A stretch of DNA of 64,000 nt from Rugamonas sp045984285 (lineage in GTDB: Bacteria; Pseudomonadota; Gammaproteobacteria; Burkholderiales; Burkholderiaceae_D): NCBI RefSeq assembly GCF_045984285.3, contig NZ_JBJQIK030000001.1:1-64000 (forward strand), given 5' to 3'. Position 1 is the first letter of the stretch. Every line of letters starts with the position of its first letter. The notes below the pieces were generated by a model. That model did no database searches. It had not been told where the DNA came from and saw only the letters and a list, made by a program, of their open reading frames with translations. Shown piece by piece: positions 24,075-33,061 of the stretch. Made by a program: the position numbers and the translations under genes.

Positions 24075-25736
24075 ATGTCCCCACGCCGCACCCTGCTCGC
24101 CGCAGCCATCCTCAGCCTCGCCTCGCAGGCGATTGCGGGCACCCTGATCGAAAACGCCAACGGCTACACGCTGAACGCACAGGGCCAGCTGGTGAAATTC
24201 TCCACGCTGGCTTTCGACGACGCGGGCCGCATCATCGCCGTCGGTACCGCGCGCGAGGTAGCCGCGAAAGCGAAGGACTTCAAGCGCGTGGACGTGCAGG
24301 GCCGTACCGTGCTGCCCGGCCTGATCGACGCGCACGGCCACGTATTCCGACTGGGCGCCATCGCCACGGAAGCCGACCTGTACACGCCGCCCACGCTGGC
24401 CGAAGCGCTGAAGTCCGTTGCCGGCTTCGCGAAGAAGAACCCGCAGCGCAGCTGGGTGCTGGGCAATGGCTGGAACCAGGAAATCTGGAAGCTGGGCCGC
24501 TTCCCCACCGCGGCCGAACTGGATAGCGTGGTGGCCGACCGCCCGGCCATGATGCAGCGTATCGACGGCCACGCCATGTGGGTCAACAGCAAGGCGCTGG
24601 CGCTGGCAGGCATCACGAAGGACACCAAGGACCCGGCCGGCGGCAAGATCGAGCGCGATGCGAACGGCAATGCCACCGGCATCCTGGTGGACGGCGCCAT
24701 GGATCTGGTGCGCGCCGTGATCCCGGCGCCGACGGAAGCCGAAGCGCGCGCCTCGCTGGACGGCGCGCTGGCCGAAATGGCCCGTATCGGCCTTACCGGC
24801 GCGCACGATGCAGGCATCGACGTGGAAACGGACCGCCTGTACCGCGACTACGCCGACCACGGCAAGCTGACCGCCCGCGTCTACGCCATGATCGGCGATA
24901 CCGGGAAAGACTTCGACCAGCTGGCGAAAAACGGCCCGCTGCAATCCTACGCCAACGACCTGTACGCGCTGAGCTCCGTCAAGCTCTATTCGGACGGTGC
25001 GCTCGGCAGCCGCGGCGCAGCGCTGATCAAGCCATACAGCGACGATCCGCATACCCACGGCCTGCTGTTCTACAAGAACGATGAAATGCTGGCCAAGATG
25101 GAGAAAGCGATGAAGGCCGGCTACCAGGTCAACGTGCACGCCATCGGCGACGCGGGCAACCGCCAGATCCTGGATGCCTACGCCAAGCTGCTGAAGAAGT
25201 ATCCGGCATCGGCCGCGAAGCGCCACCGCATCGAGCACGCGCAGGTGGTGGCGCTGTCCGATATCCCGCGCTTCAAGAAGCTCGGCATCATCCCTTCGAT
25301 GCAGCCCACCCATGCCACCTCCGACCAGAACATGGCCGAGCAGCGCGTGGGCCCGCAGCGCATCAAGGGCGCCTACGCATGGCATACCTTCCTGAAGCAG
25401 GGTTCGCGCATTGCCTGCGGCTCGGACTTCCCGATCGAGTCGCCGAATCCCTTCCAGGGCATCCACGCCGCCGTCACCCGCCAGGACATGGCCAATGTGC
25501 CCGCCAGCGGCTGGTACAAGGAGCAGGCGATGACGCTGCAGCAGGCCTTCCGCTGCTTCACGCTGGACGCCGCCTGGGCCGCACGCCAGGAAAAAGTGCT
25601 GGGCACCCTGGAGGAGGGCAAGTGGGCCGATTTCGTGGTGACGGACCGCGACCTGTTCACCATTCCCGCTGCCGATATCGGCAAGATCGGCGTGCTGGAA
25701 ACCTGGGTTGGCGGCAAACAGGTGTACAAAAAATAA
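24075..25736 (+). CDS. Exported amidohydrolase (YtcJ-like, amidohydro_3)
   Basis: 553 residues with a signal peptide (MSPRRTLLAAAILSLASQAIAG). Metal-site motifs of the YtcJ group follow: GLIDAHGHVFRLG, VLGNGWNQEIWKLGRFP, IDGHAMWVNS, SVKLYSDGALGSRGAAL, HAIGDAGNRQILDAY, HRIEHAQVV and CGSDFPIESPNPFQG, ending in the composite beta domain (GTLEEGKWADFVVTDRDLFTIP). It probably hydrolyses an amide, carbamate or cyclic amide in the periplasm; the substrate is unknown. It ends only two bases before the -35 of the hut promoter, but the promoter and operator show hut has its own control. Confidence 0.85.
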   Translation: MSPRRTLLAAAILSLASQAIAGTLIENANGYTLNAQGQLVKFSTLAFDDAGRIIAVGTAREVAAKAKDFKRVDVQGRTVLPGLIDAHGHVFRLGAIATEADLYTPPTLAEALKSVAGFAKKNPQRSWVLGNGWNQEIWKLGRFPTAAELDSVVADRPAMMQRIDGHAMWVNSKALALAGITKDTKDPAGGKIERDANGNATGILVDGAMDLVRAVIPAPTEAEARASLDGALAEMARIGLTGAHDAGIDVETDRLYRDYADHGKLTARVYAMIGDTGKDFDQLAKNGPLQSYANDLYALSSVKLYSDGALGSRGAALIKPYSDDPHTHGLLFYKNDEMLAKMEKAMKAGYQVNVHAIGDAGNRQILDAYAKLLKKYPASAAKRHRIEHAQVVALSDIPRFKKLGIIPSMQPTHATSDQNMAEQRVGPQRIKGAYAWHTFLKQGSRIACGSDFPIESPNPFQGIHAAVTRQDMANVPASGWYKEQAMTLQQAFRCFTLDAAWAARQEKVLGTLEEGKWADFVVTDRDLFTIPAADIGKIGVLETWVGGKQVYKK

Positions 25737-25738
25737 GG

Positions 25739-25767
25739 TTGACTCGGTTGTATAGACAACTTATCCT
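25739..25767 (+). promoter_or_regulatory. Predicted promoter of the hut operon
   Basis: TTGACT (25739-25744) and TATCCT (25762-25767) are separated by 17 bases, about 50 bases before the hutU start. The HutC palindrome fills the spacer, which would block RNA polymerase when HutC is bound. Confidence 0.7.
25747..25760. promoter_or_regulatory. HutC operator
   Basis: GTTGTATAGACAAC is a 14-base palindrome with one central mismatch, of the TTGTATA-type known for HutC in pseudomonads. It lies between the -35 and -10 of the hut promoter. Confidence 0.8.
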
Positions 25768-25818
25768 GTGAAGATGCGCGGGCTTCCGCCTGCCCGCCCC
25801 TTCATTCAAGGAGACGAG

Positions 25819-27522
25819 ATGAGCACCCAACCGACCAACGATCCCCGCTACGACGCCAGCCGCGATATCCGCGCGCCGCGCGGCCCGGAGCGCGTGTGCA
25901 AAACCTGGGGCGCGGAAGCCGCCTACCGCATGATCCAGAATAATCTGGACAAGGAGGTGGCGGAGAACCCGAAACATCTCGTCGTTTATGGAGGTATCGG
26001 CCGCGCCGCCCGCAACTGGGAATGCTTCGACCAGATCCTCGCTTCGCTGAAGGAGCTGGAAGCGGACCAGACCCTGCTGATCCAGTCCGGCAAACCGGTG
26101 GGCGTGTTCCAGACCCACGAAGACGCGCCGCGCGTGCTGCTCGCCAATTCCAACCTGGTGCCGAAATGGGCCAACTGGGAGCACTTCAATGAACTGGACC
26201 GCAAGGGCCTGTTCATGTATGGCCAGATGACGGCCGGCAGCTGGATCTACATCGGCACGCAGGGCATCGTGCAGGGCACCTACGAAACCTTCGCCGAGGC
26301 GGGCCGCCAGCACTTCGGCGGCGACCTGAAAGGCCGCTGGATCCTGACCGCAGGCCTGGGCGGCATGGGCGGCGCTCAGCCGCTGGCGGCAACGATGGCA
26401 GGGGCCGTGTCGCTCACCGTGGAGTGCCAGCAGAGCAGCATCGACTTCCGCCTGCGCACGCGCTACCTGGACAAGCAGGCATCCAGCATCGATGAAGCGC
26501 TGGCCATGGTGCGCGAGCACAAGGAGCGCGGCGAAGCCATCTCCATCGGCCTGCTGGGCAACGCGGCCGACGTGCTGCCGGAACTGGTGAAGCGCGCGAA
26601 GGCGGGCGGCCTGGTGCCCGACCTCGTCACCGACCAGACTTCCGCGCATGACCTGATCAACGGCTACCTGCCGCAAGGCTGGCAGGTGGCGGACTGGAAG
26701 GCGGCCCAGCACGATGCCGCGCGCCACGCCGAACTGAAAGCCGCCGCATCGCAATCCTGCGCCGTGCATGTGCAGGCCATGCTGGACTTCCAGCAGCTGG
26801 GCGCCAAAGTGGTCGATTACGGCAACAATATCCGCCAGGTGGCCTTCGACCAGGGCGTGAAGAATGCCTTCGATTTCCCCGGCTTCGTTCCCGCTTACAT
26901 CCGCCCGCAGTTCTGCGAGGGCCGCGGCCCGTTCCGCTGGGTGGCCCTGTCCGGCGATCCGGAAGACATCTACAAGACCGATGCCAAGATCAAGGAACTG
27001 TTCCCGCACCACGCACAGGTGCACCGCTGGCTGGACATGGCGCGCGAGCGCATCGCCTTCCAGGGCCTGCCCGCGCGTATCTGCTGGCTGGGCCTGGGCG
27101 AACGCCACATTGCCGGCCTGGCCTTCAACGAAATGGTGCGCAATGGCGAACTGAAAGCGCCCATCGTGATCGGCCGCGACCACCTGGACACCGGCTCGGT
27201 CGCCAGCCCGAACCGTGAAACCGAAAGCATGAAAGACGGCACCGACGCCGTTTCCGACTGGCCGCTGCTGAACGCGCTGCTGAACACCGCCGGCGGCGCC
27301 ACCTGGGTGTCGCTGCACCACGGCGGCGGCGTGGGCATGGGCTATTCGCAGCACTCCGGCGTAGTGATCGTGGCTGACGGCACCGACGCCGCCGCGAAGC
27401 GCCTGGCGCGCGTGCTGGTCAACGACAGCGGCTCCGGCGTGATGCGCCATGCCGATGCGGGCTATGAGACCGCCGTCGCCTGCGCCAAGCGCAATGGCCT
27501 GAACCTTCCAATGATCAAGTGA
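25819..27522 (+). CDS. hutU: Urocanate hydratase
   Basis: Adds water to urocanate to give 4-imidazolone-5-propionate using tightly bound NAD+ as electrophile. 567 residues with the family landmarks YGGIGRAARNWECFDQI, TAGLGGMGGAQPLAATMAG, DQTSAHD, QFCEGRGPFRW, and the active-site Cys in ICWLGLGERHIAGL, closing with the glycine-rich SLHHGGGVGMGYSQHSG. The start at 25819 follows GGAGACGAG; a frame from 25768 reads through the leader. First gene of the hut operon; hutH starts four bases after its stop. Confidence 0.97.
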   Translation: MSTQPTNDPRYDASRDIRAPRGPERVCKTWGAEAAYRMIQNNLDKEVAENPKHLVVYGGIGRAARNWECFDQILASLKELEADQTLLIQSGKPVGVFQTHEDAPRVLLANSNLVPKWANWEHFNELDRKGLFMYGQMTAGSWIYIGTQGIVQGTYETFAEAGRQHFGGDLKGRWILTAGLGGMGGAQPLAATMAGAVSLTVECQQSSIDFRLRTRYLDKQASSIDEALAMVREHKERGEAISIGLLGNAADVLPELVKRAKAGGLVPDLVTDQTSAHDLINGYLPQGWQVADWKAAQHDAARHAELKAAASQSCAVHVQAMLDFQQLGAKVVDYGNNIRQVAFDQGVKNAFDFPGFVPAYIRPQFCEGRGPFRWVALSGDPEDIYKTDAKIKELFPHHAQVHRWLDMARERIAFQGLPARICWLGLGERHIAGLAFNEMVRNGELKAPIVIGRDHLDTGSVASPNRETESMKDGTDAVSDWPLLNALLNTAGGATWVSLHHGGGVGMGYSQHSGVVIVADGTDAAAKRLARVLVNDSGSGVMRHADAGYETAVACAKRNGLNLPMIK

Positions 27523-27526
27523 ACCT

Positions 27527-29071
27527 ATGAAGAACAATAGCTGGACTCTCAAACCGGGCAAGATCACGCTGGCCGAACTGCGCGCCGCATGGGCTGCGCA
27601 TGGCAGCGTCACGCTGGCTGCGGAAGCATGGCCCGTCATCGAAGCCTCCGCGCAGGCGGTGCAGGCCATTGTGGCCAAGGGCGATGCCGCTTACGGCATC
27701 AACACCGGTTTCGGCCTGCTGGCCAAAACCCGCATCCCGGACGACAAGCTGGAACAGCTGCAGCGCAACCTGATCCTGTCGCATTCCGTGGGCACGGGCG
27801 AGCTGATGGCCGACCACGTGGTGCGCCTGCTGATGCTGATGAAGATCGGCAGCCTGGCGCGCGGCTACTCCGGCATCCGCCCCATTGTGATCGAAAGCCT
27901 GATCGCGCTGTACAACGCGGGCATCATGCCGGCGATTCCGGTCAAGGGTTCGGTCGGCGCCTCCGGCGACCTGGCGCCGCTGTCGCACATGACGCTGGCG
28001 CTGCTGGGCGTTGGCGAAGTGCGCGTAAACGGTGAGCTGATGCAGGCCGCCGATGCGCTGAAAGCCGCAGGTATCGCCCCGGTGGTGCTGGCTGCGAAGG
28101 AAGGCCTGGCGCTGATCAACGGCACCCAGGCCTCCGCTGCGCTGGGGCTGCATGGCCTTTTCATGGCCGAGCGCCTGCTGGAAGCGGGCATGGTAACGGG
28201 CTCGCTGTCGATCGACGCCGCCAAGGGCAGCGATTCTCCGTTCGATGCGCGCGTGCATGAAGTGCGCGGCCAGCCGGGCCAGATCGCGGCAGCATCCATC
28301 TACCGCCAGCTGGTGAGCGGCAGCGCCATCCGCGCCTCGCACCTGGTGGGCGACGAGCGCGTGCAGGATCCATACTGCCTGCGCTGCCAGCCGCAGGTGA
28401 TGGGCGCGTGCTGGGACATCATCGGCAACGCGGCCCGCACGCTGCTGATCGAAGCCAATGCCGTAACGGACAATCCGCTGCTGTTCAACGACGGCGAAGT
28501 GCAGGTCGTCTCCGGCGGCAACTTCCACGCCGAGCCTGTGGCCTTCGCAGCGGATACGCTGGCGCTGGCCATTGCCGAAATCGGCAGTATTTCCGAGCGC
28601 CGCATCGCGCTGCTGATCGACGCCACGCTGTCCGGTCTGCCGCCCTTCCTGGTGCGCGAACCCGGCGTGAATTCCGGCTTCATGATCGCCCACGTTACGG
28701 CCGCCGCACTGGCCTCGGAAAACAAGGCGCTGGCGCATCCCGCCAGCGTGGACACGATTCCCACGTCCGCCAACCAGGAAGACCATGTGAGCATGGCCAC
28801 CTTCGCGGCGCGCCGTCTGGACGATATGGCGCACAATACGGCAACCATCGTCGGTATCGAACTGCTGGCTGCGGCGCAGGGCATCGACTTCCACCGTCCG
28901 CTGCGTACCGCCGCGCACCTGGAGCACGTGCACGCGCAGCTGCGCCAGAAAGTGCCGTTCTTCGACGCCGACCGCTACTTCGCGCCGGACATCGAGGCGG
29001 CAAAGCAGATGGTGCTGAAAGGCGAGCTGAGCGCGAGCTGCAAGAGCCTGTTCACGCCGCTGCATCCGTAA
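27527..29071 (+). CDS. hutH: Histidine ammonia-lyase
   Basis: Removes ammonia from L-histidine to give trans-urocanate. 514 residues. Ala145-Ser146-Gly147 in GSVGASGDLAPLSHM cyclise to the MIO electrophile, Tyr56 in YGINTGFGLL is the catalytic base region, and QDPYCLRCQPQVMG plus the tail SANQEDHVSMATFAARRL are conserved. Located between hutU and hutG, four and nine bases from each, so one transcript. Confidence 0.97.
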   Translation: MKNNSWTLKPGKITLAELRAAWAAHGSVTLAAEAWPVIEASAQAVQAIVAKGDAAYGINTGFGLLAKTRIPDDKLEQLQRNLILSHSVGTGELMADHVVRLLMLMKIGSLARGYSGIRPIVIESLIALYNAGIMPAIPVKGSVGASGDLAPLSHMTLALLGVGEVRVNGELMQAADALKAAGIAPVVLAAKEGLALINGTQASAALGLHGLFMAERLLEAGMVTGSLSIDAAKGSDSPFDARVHEVRGQPGQIAAASIYRQLVSGSAIRASHLVGDERVQDPYCLRCQPQVMGACWDIIGNAARTLLIEANAVTDNPLLFNDGEVQVVSGGNFHAEPVAFAADTLALAIAEIGSISERRIALLIDATLSGLPPFLVREPGVNSGFMIAHVTAAALASENKALAHPASVDTIPTSANQEDHVSMATFAARRLDDMAHNTATIVGIELLAAAQGIDFHRPLRTAAHLEHVHAQLRQKVPFFDADRYFAPDIEAAKQMVLKGELSASCKSLFTPLHP

Positions 29072-29080
29072 GGAGAGGCC

Positions 29081-29869
29081 ATGGAATATCAATTCAGTGC
29101 AGGCAGCATTCCGCTGCTGGTATCGATGCCCCATGCAGGCACCGATATTCCGGACGATATTTTCGCCACCATGGAAGCTTGCGCCCAGGTCAAAGCCGAT
29201 ACCGACTGGCACCTGCCGGAGCTGTATGGCTTCCTGAAGGAGATGGGCGCCTCCACGCTGGCGGCGCGCTGGTCGCGCTATGTGATCGACCTGAACCGCC
29301 CGCCCGAAGACACCAACCTCTATCCGGGGCAGGACACCACGGGCCTGTGTCCCGTGGATACCTTCGGCCGCGAGCGCCTCTACAAGCCTGGCCTGGCGCC
29401 GAACAGCGCCGAAGTGGCGCGCCGCCTGGCCACCTACTGGCAGCCCTACCACCAGCAGCTGCGCGCGGAGCTGGACCGCCTGCTGGCGCTGCATGGCCGC
29501 GTGGTGCTGTGGGAGGCCCACTCGATCGCCTCCGTGGTGCCGCGCTTCTTCGACGGCAAGCTGCCGGACCTGAACTTCGGCACCGCCGGCGGCGCAAGCT
29601 GCGACCCTGCCATGAGCGAAACCATCACCAGTATCGCGCAGGCCGACGGACACTACACGATGGCCATCAACGGCCGCTTCAAGGGCGGCCATATCACGCG
29701 CTTCTACGGCAGGCCGGAGCAGGGCGTGCATGCGATCCAGCTGGAGATGTGCCAGTCGACCTATATGGACGAGACGCCGCCTTTCGCCTACCGTCCGGAC
29801 CTTGCCGCCCAGGTGCAGCCGCTGCTGCGCCGCATGACGCAGGCGGCCGCCGGCTGGGCGCGCGGATGA
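29081..29869 (+). CDS. hutG: N-formylglutamate deformylase
   Basis: Hydrolyses N-formyl-L-glutamate to glutamate and formate, the last step of the five-step pathway. 262 residues of the N-formylglutamate amidohydrolase family with zinc-ligand motifs LVSMPHAGTDIPDD (His), ARWSRYVIDLNRPPED and LWEAHSIAS (Glu/His), and a final His in GRPEQGVHAIQLEMCQSTYM. It is distinct from the arginase-like formiminoglutamase that shares the name hutG in other species. hutF overlaps its stop by four bases. Confidence 0.95.
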   Translation: MEYQFSAGSIPLLVSMPHAGTDIPDDIFATMEACAQVKADTDWHLPELYGFLKEMGASTLAARWSRYVIDLNRPPEDTNLYPGQDTTGLCPVDTFGRERLYKPGLAPNSAEVARRLATYWQPYHQQLRAELDRLLALHGRVVLWEAHSIASVVPRFFDGKLPDLNFGTAGGASCDPAMSETITSIAQADGHYTMAINGRFKGGHITRFYGRPEQGVHAIQLEMCQSTYMDETPPFAYRPDLAAQVQPLLRRMTQAAAGWARG

Positions 29870-31233
29870 ACCGCCTGTTCGCCCATCATGCGCTGCTGCC
29901 GGAAGGCTGGCGCAATAACGTGCTGCTGGAATGGAGTGCGGACGGCACCCTGCATGCGGCGCGCGCCGAAGTGGAAGCGCCCACCGGCGTGCAGCGCGCG
30001 CACTACGTGCTGCCGGGGATGGTCAACCTGCATTCGCACAGCTTCCAGCGCGCGCTGGGCGGCATGACGGAAGCGGCGGGCGATACGCCGGACAGTTTCT
30101 GGACCTGGCGCGACCTGATGTACCGCTTCGCGCGCCAGATCACGCCGGAGCAGATGGGCGCCATCGCCGCGCAGCTGTTCAGCGAATGCCTGCGCCACGG
30201 CTATACCTCGATCTGCGAATTCCATTACGTGCACCGCCAGCCGGATGGCGGCATGTACGCGCAGCCTGCCGAAACCGCGCAGCATATCGCCGACGCGGCG
30301 CGCCTGAGCGGCATCGGCCTCACCATGCTGCCGGTGCTGTACAGCTATTCCGGCTTTGGCGAAGCGCCGCTCAAGCCGGAACAGAGCCGCTTCCGCACCG
30401 ATGCGCAGGATATCCTGCGCATCATCGATGCGCTGTCGGCGCAGCGCGGGCCGCAGCTGGAAGTGGGCGTGGCGCCACATTCGCTGCGTGCGGCCTCGGT
30501 GGGGCAGATCAGGGAAGTGCTGGCCGCCTTGCCGGCCCGGCGCCCGGTGCACATCCACATCGCCGAGCAGCAGGGCGAAGTGCAGCAGTCGCTCGATTTC
30601 AGCCGGCGCCGCCCGGTGCAATACCTGTACGACCAGTTGCCGGTAGACCAGCGCTGGTGCCTGGTGCATGCAACGCACTTGGTGGATGGAGAGGTAAAGC
30701 AGATCGCACGCAGCGGCGCGGTGGCGGGCCTGTGCCCGACCACCGAAGCCAACCTGGGTGACGGCCTGTTCCCGCTGGAAGCTTTCCTGGCCGAGGGCGG
30801 CAGGATCGGCATCGGCAGCGACAGCCATGTTTCCCAGAGCCCGGTAGAGGAGCTGCGCTGGCTCGAATACGGCCAGCGCCTTGCTCATCAGCGCCGCAAT
30901 ATTGCAGTCTCGCGCAGCCAGCGCAGGGTGGGCGATTTCCTGTGGCAGGCCGCTCTGCAAGGCGGGGCGCAGGCGGCAGGGCGCCCGGTTGGCGCACTGG
31001 AAGCAGGCAAGCGGGCCGACCTGCTGGTGCTGGATGAGCAGCATCCCAATCTGGATGGTTTGCGGACGGATGACCTACTGGGCACCCTTATCTTCAACGG
31101 AAATGATAATCTAGTAAAAGATGTTATGGTTGGCGGCCACTGGGTGGTGCGCAACCGGGAGCATGTGGCGCAACCGGCCATCGCCGCCCGCTTCAGACAG
31201 ACGCTGGCCGAACTGCGCGAGCTACGATCATGA
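29866..31233 (+). CDS. hutF: Formimidoylglutamate deiminase
   Basis: Deiminates N-formimidoyl-L-glutamate to N-formylglutamate and ammonia. 455 residues of the amidohydrolase superfamily: metal site NLHSHSFQRALGG, CEFHYVHRQPDG, VAPHSLRAAS, HIHIAEQQGEV, CLVHATHL and GIGSDSHVSQSPVEELRWLEY. Its presence with hutG means the five-step (HutF/HutG) route, which releases two ammonia and formate instead of formamide. The frame extends far upstream, but the ATGA overlap with hutG marks the true start. Confidence 0.96.
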   Translation: MNRLFAHHALLPEGWRNNVLLEWSADGTLHAARAEVEAPTGVQRAHYVLPGMVNLHSHSFQRALGGMTEAAGDTPDSFWTWRDLMYRFARQITPEQMGAIAAQLFSECLRHGYTSICEFHYVHRQPDGGMYAQPAETAQHIADAARLSGIGLTMLPVLYSYSGFGEAPLKPEQSRFRTDAQDILRIIDALSAQRGPQLEVGVAPHSLRAASVGQIREVLAALPARRPVHIHIAEQQGEVQQSLDFSRRRPVQYLYDQLPVDQRWCLVHATHLVDGEVKQIARSGAVAGLCPTTEANLGDGLFPLEAFLAEGGRIGIGSDSHVSQSPVEELRWLEYGQRLAHQRRNIAVSRSQRRVGDFLWQAALQGGAQAAGRPVGALEAGKRADLLVLDEQHPNLDGLRTDDLLGTLIFNGNDNLVKDVMVGGHWVVRNREHVAQPAIAARFRQTLAELRELRS

Positions 31234-31823
31234 CCCGATTGATTCAGTACGCAAGCCTGCATGCCACGCCCTGGAAAAACGGCGGCGGCTCCACGACGGA
31301 GCTGATCGTCTCTCCGCCCGGCGCCACCTTCGAGGATTTCGACTGGCGCATCAGCATCGCCACCATCTCGCAAAGCGGCCCTTTCTCGCAATTTCCCGGT
31401 ATCGACCGCACGCTGACCCTGATCGACGGTCCCGGCGTGGTGCTGGACGTGGGGAACGAGCGCCGCGTGGCGCTCAGCGAGCGCGAACCGGTGGTGGCCT
31501 TTCCCGGCGAGACAGCGGTAATGGCCACGGTGGATGGCGGCGCCACTACCGACTTCAATGTGATGACGCGCCGTGACTGCTGCGAACACCAGGTGGAGCG
31601 CCGCGTCGTGCGCGATTTCTCCACCCTGGAGCGGCGCAGCGAAGTCACCGTGCTGTTCCTCGCGGAAGGGGAGAGCATGACGGTGCACAGCGGCAGTGAA
31701 CGGATTGCCATGGTGCGCTATGATGCGCTGGTGCTGGACAAGGAAGAGACCTGGACGCTGGAAGCAGGCCTCGCAACGGTATTCATCGTCGATATCATGG
31801 CGACGGAAAAAGAGGAAGCATGA
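31230..31823 (+). CDS. hutD: HutD family protein
   Basis: 197-residue bicupin protein with the typical opening YASLHATPWKNGGGSTTELIVSPPGA and FDWRISIATISQSGPFSQFPGIDRTLTLIDG. Studies in Pseudomonas suggest that HutD limits hut operon expression, probably by binding formimidoylglutamate or another pathway compound; it has no known catalytic activity. It overlaps hutF and hutI by four bases each, so its level is tied to the enzymes. Confidence 0.93.
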   Translation: MTRLIQYASLHATPWKNGGGSTTELIVSPPGATFEDFDWRISIATISQSGPFSQFPGIDRTLTLIDGPGVVLDVGNERRVALSEREPVVAFPGETAVMATVDGGATTDFNVMTRRDCCEHQVERRVVRDFSTLERRSEVTVLFLAEGESMTVHSGSERIAMVRYDALVLDKEETWTLEAGLATVFIVDIMATEKEEA

Positions 31824-33061
31824 CGCAACACTGGGATCTGCTGATCCGCAATGTTCACCTGGCGACGATGCGCGATGGCTACGGCGAGATCCGCCACGGC
31901 GCGATCGCTGTCAGCGCCGGCCGCATCGCCTGGCTCGGTCCGGAAAACGAAGCGGCACAACACGGCAGCGCGGCCGAAACGCGCGATGGCGGCGGCGGCT
32001 GGCTCACGCCGGGCCTGATCGACTGCCACACCCACATCATCCACGCGGGCAACCGCAGCGACGAATTCGAAGCGCGCCTGAACGGCGCCACCTATGAAGA
32101 TATTGCGAAGGCGGGCGGCGGCATCATGTCCACCGTGCGCGCCACGCGTGCGGCCGGCGAAGATGAGCTGCTGCGCCAGAGCCTTCCGCGCATTGCCAGC
32201 CTGCTGGCCGAAGGCGTCACCACGCTGGAGATCAAGTCCGGCTATGGCCTGTCCCTGGAGGCGGAAGCAAAGATGCTGCGCGCCGCGCGCCGCGCCGGTG
32301 AGCTGCTGCCGGTGCGCGTGGCTACCACTTTCCTCGGCGCGCATGCGCTGCCTCCTGAATTTGCAGGGCGTGCGGACGACTACGTGGCCGAAGTCTGCGC
32401 CATGATTCCTGTGCTGGCGCGCGAGGGGCTGGCCGATGCGGTGGATGCTTTCTGCGAGCGCATCGGCTTCACGCGCGAGCAGACGGAGCGCATCTTCCTC
32501 GCGGCGCAGCAGCAGGGGCTGCCCGTCAAGCTGCATGCGGAACAGCTGTCCGACCAGCAGGGCGCGGAGCTGGTCGCACGCTTCAAAGGCCTTTCCGCCG
32601 ACCATCTTGAACACCTGGGCGCCGGCGGCATCGCCGCCATGCGCCGCGCCGGTACGGTGGCCGTGCTGCTGCCGGGCGCCTATTACTTCCTGCGCGACAC
32701 CACGCCGCCCCCGGTGGCGGCGCTGCGCGAAGCGGGTGTGCCCATGGCCGTGGCTACGGATAACAATCCCGGCACCTCGCCCATGACATCGCTTCTGCTG
32801 GCGATGAATATGGTCTGCACACTGTGGCGCCTTACGCCGCAGGAAGCGCTGGCAGGGTGCACGGTTCACGCCGCGCGCGCCCTCGGCCTGCAGAACGAAG
32901 CAGGTACGCTGGAACCCGGCAAGCGCGCGGACTTCGCGCTGTGGCAGATTGCACGGCCGGCCGACCTTTCCTACGCCTTCGGCTTCAACCCCTGCAAGGC
33001 GGTGGTGAACGGCGGCGTGTGGCGCGATCCCCTTGTGGCGCTGCCGGAACTGGGCGCCTGA
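31820..33061 (+). CDS. hutI: Imidazolonepropionase
   Basis: Opens the ring of 4-imidazolone-5-propionate to give N-formimidoyl-glutamate. 413 residues with the amidohydrolase metal site LIDCHTHIIHAGNRSDEFEARLNGATYEDIAKAGGGI, TTLEIKSGYGL, KLHAEQLSDQQGAEL, DHLEHLGAGGI and ATDNNPGTSPMTSLLLAMNM. Completes the pathway H-U-I-F-G in one operon. The GTG of the transporter gene follows its TGA directly. Confidence 0.97.
   Translation: MTQHWDLLIRNVHLATMRDGYGEIRHGAIAVSAGRIAWLGPENEAAQHGSAAETRDGGGGWLTPGLIDCHTHIIHAGNRSDEFEARLNGATYEDIAKAGGGIMSTVRATRAAGEDELLRQSLPRIASLLAEGVTTLEIKSGYGLSLEAEAKMLRAARRAGELLPVRVATTFLGAHALPPEFAGRADDYVAEVCAMIPVLAREGLADAVDAFCERIGFTREQTERIFLAAQQQGLPVKLHAEQLSDQQGAELVARFKGLSADHLEHLGAGGIAAMRRAGTVAVLLPGAYYFLRDTTPPPVAALREAGVPMAVATDNNPGTSPMTSLLLAMNMVCTLWRLTPQEALAGCTVHAARALGLQNEAGTLEPGKRADFALWQIARPADLSYAFGFNPCKAVVNGGVWRDPLVALPELGA

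Noticed and set aside
27515..29731. 738-codon minus-strand frame opposite hutH and hutG
   Set aside because: Shadow frame with biased composition; hutH and hutG on the plus strand are unmistakable.
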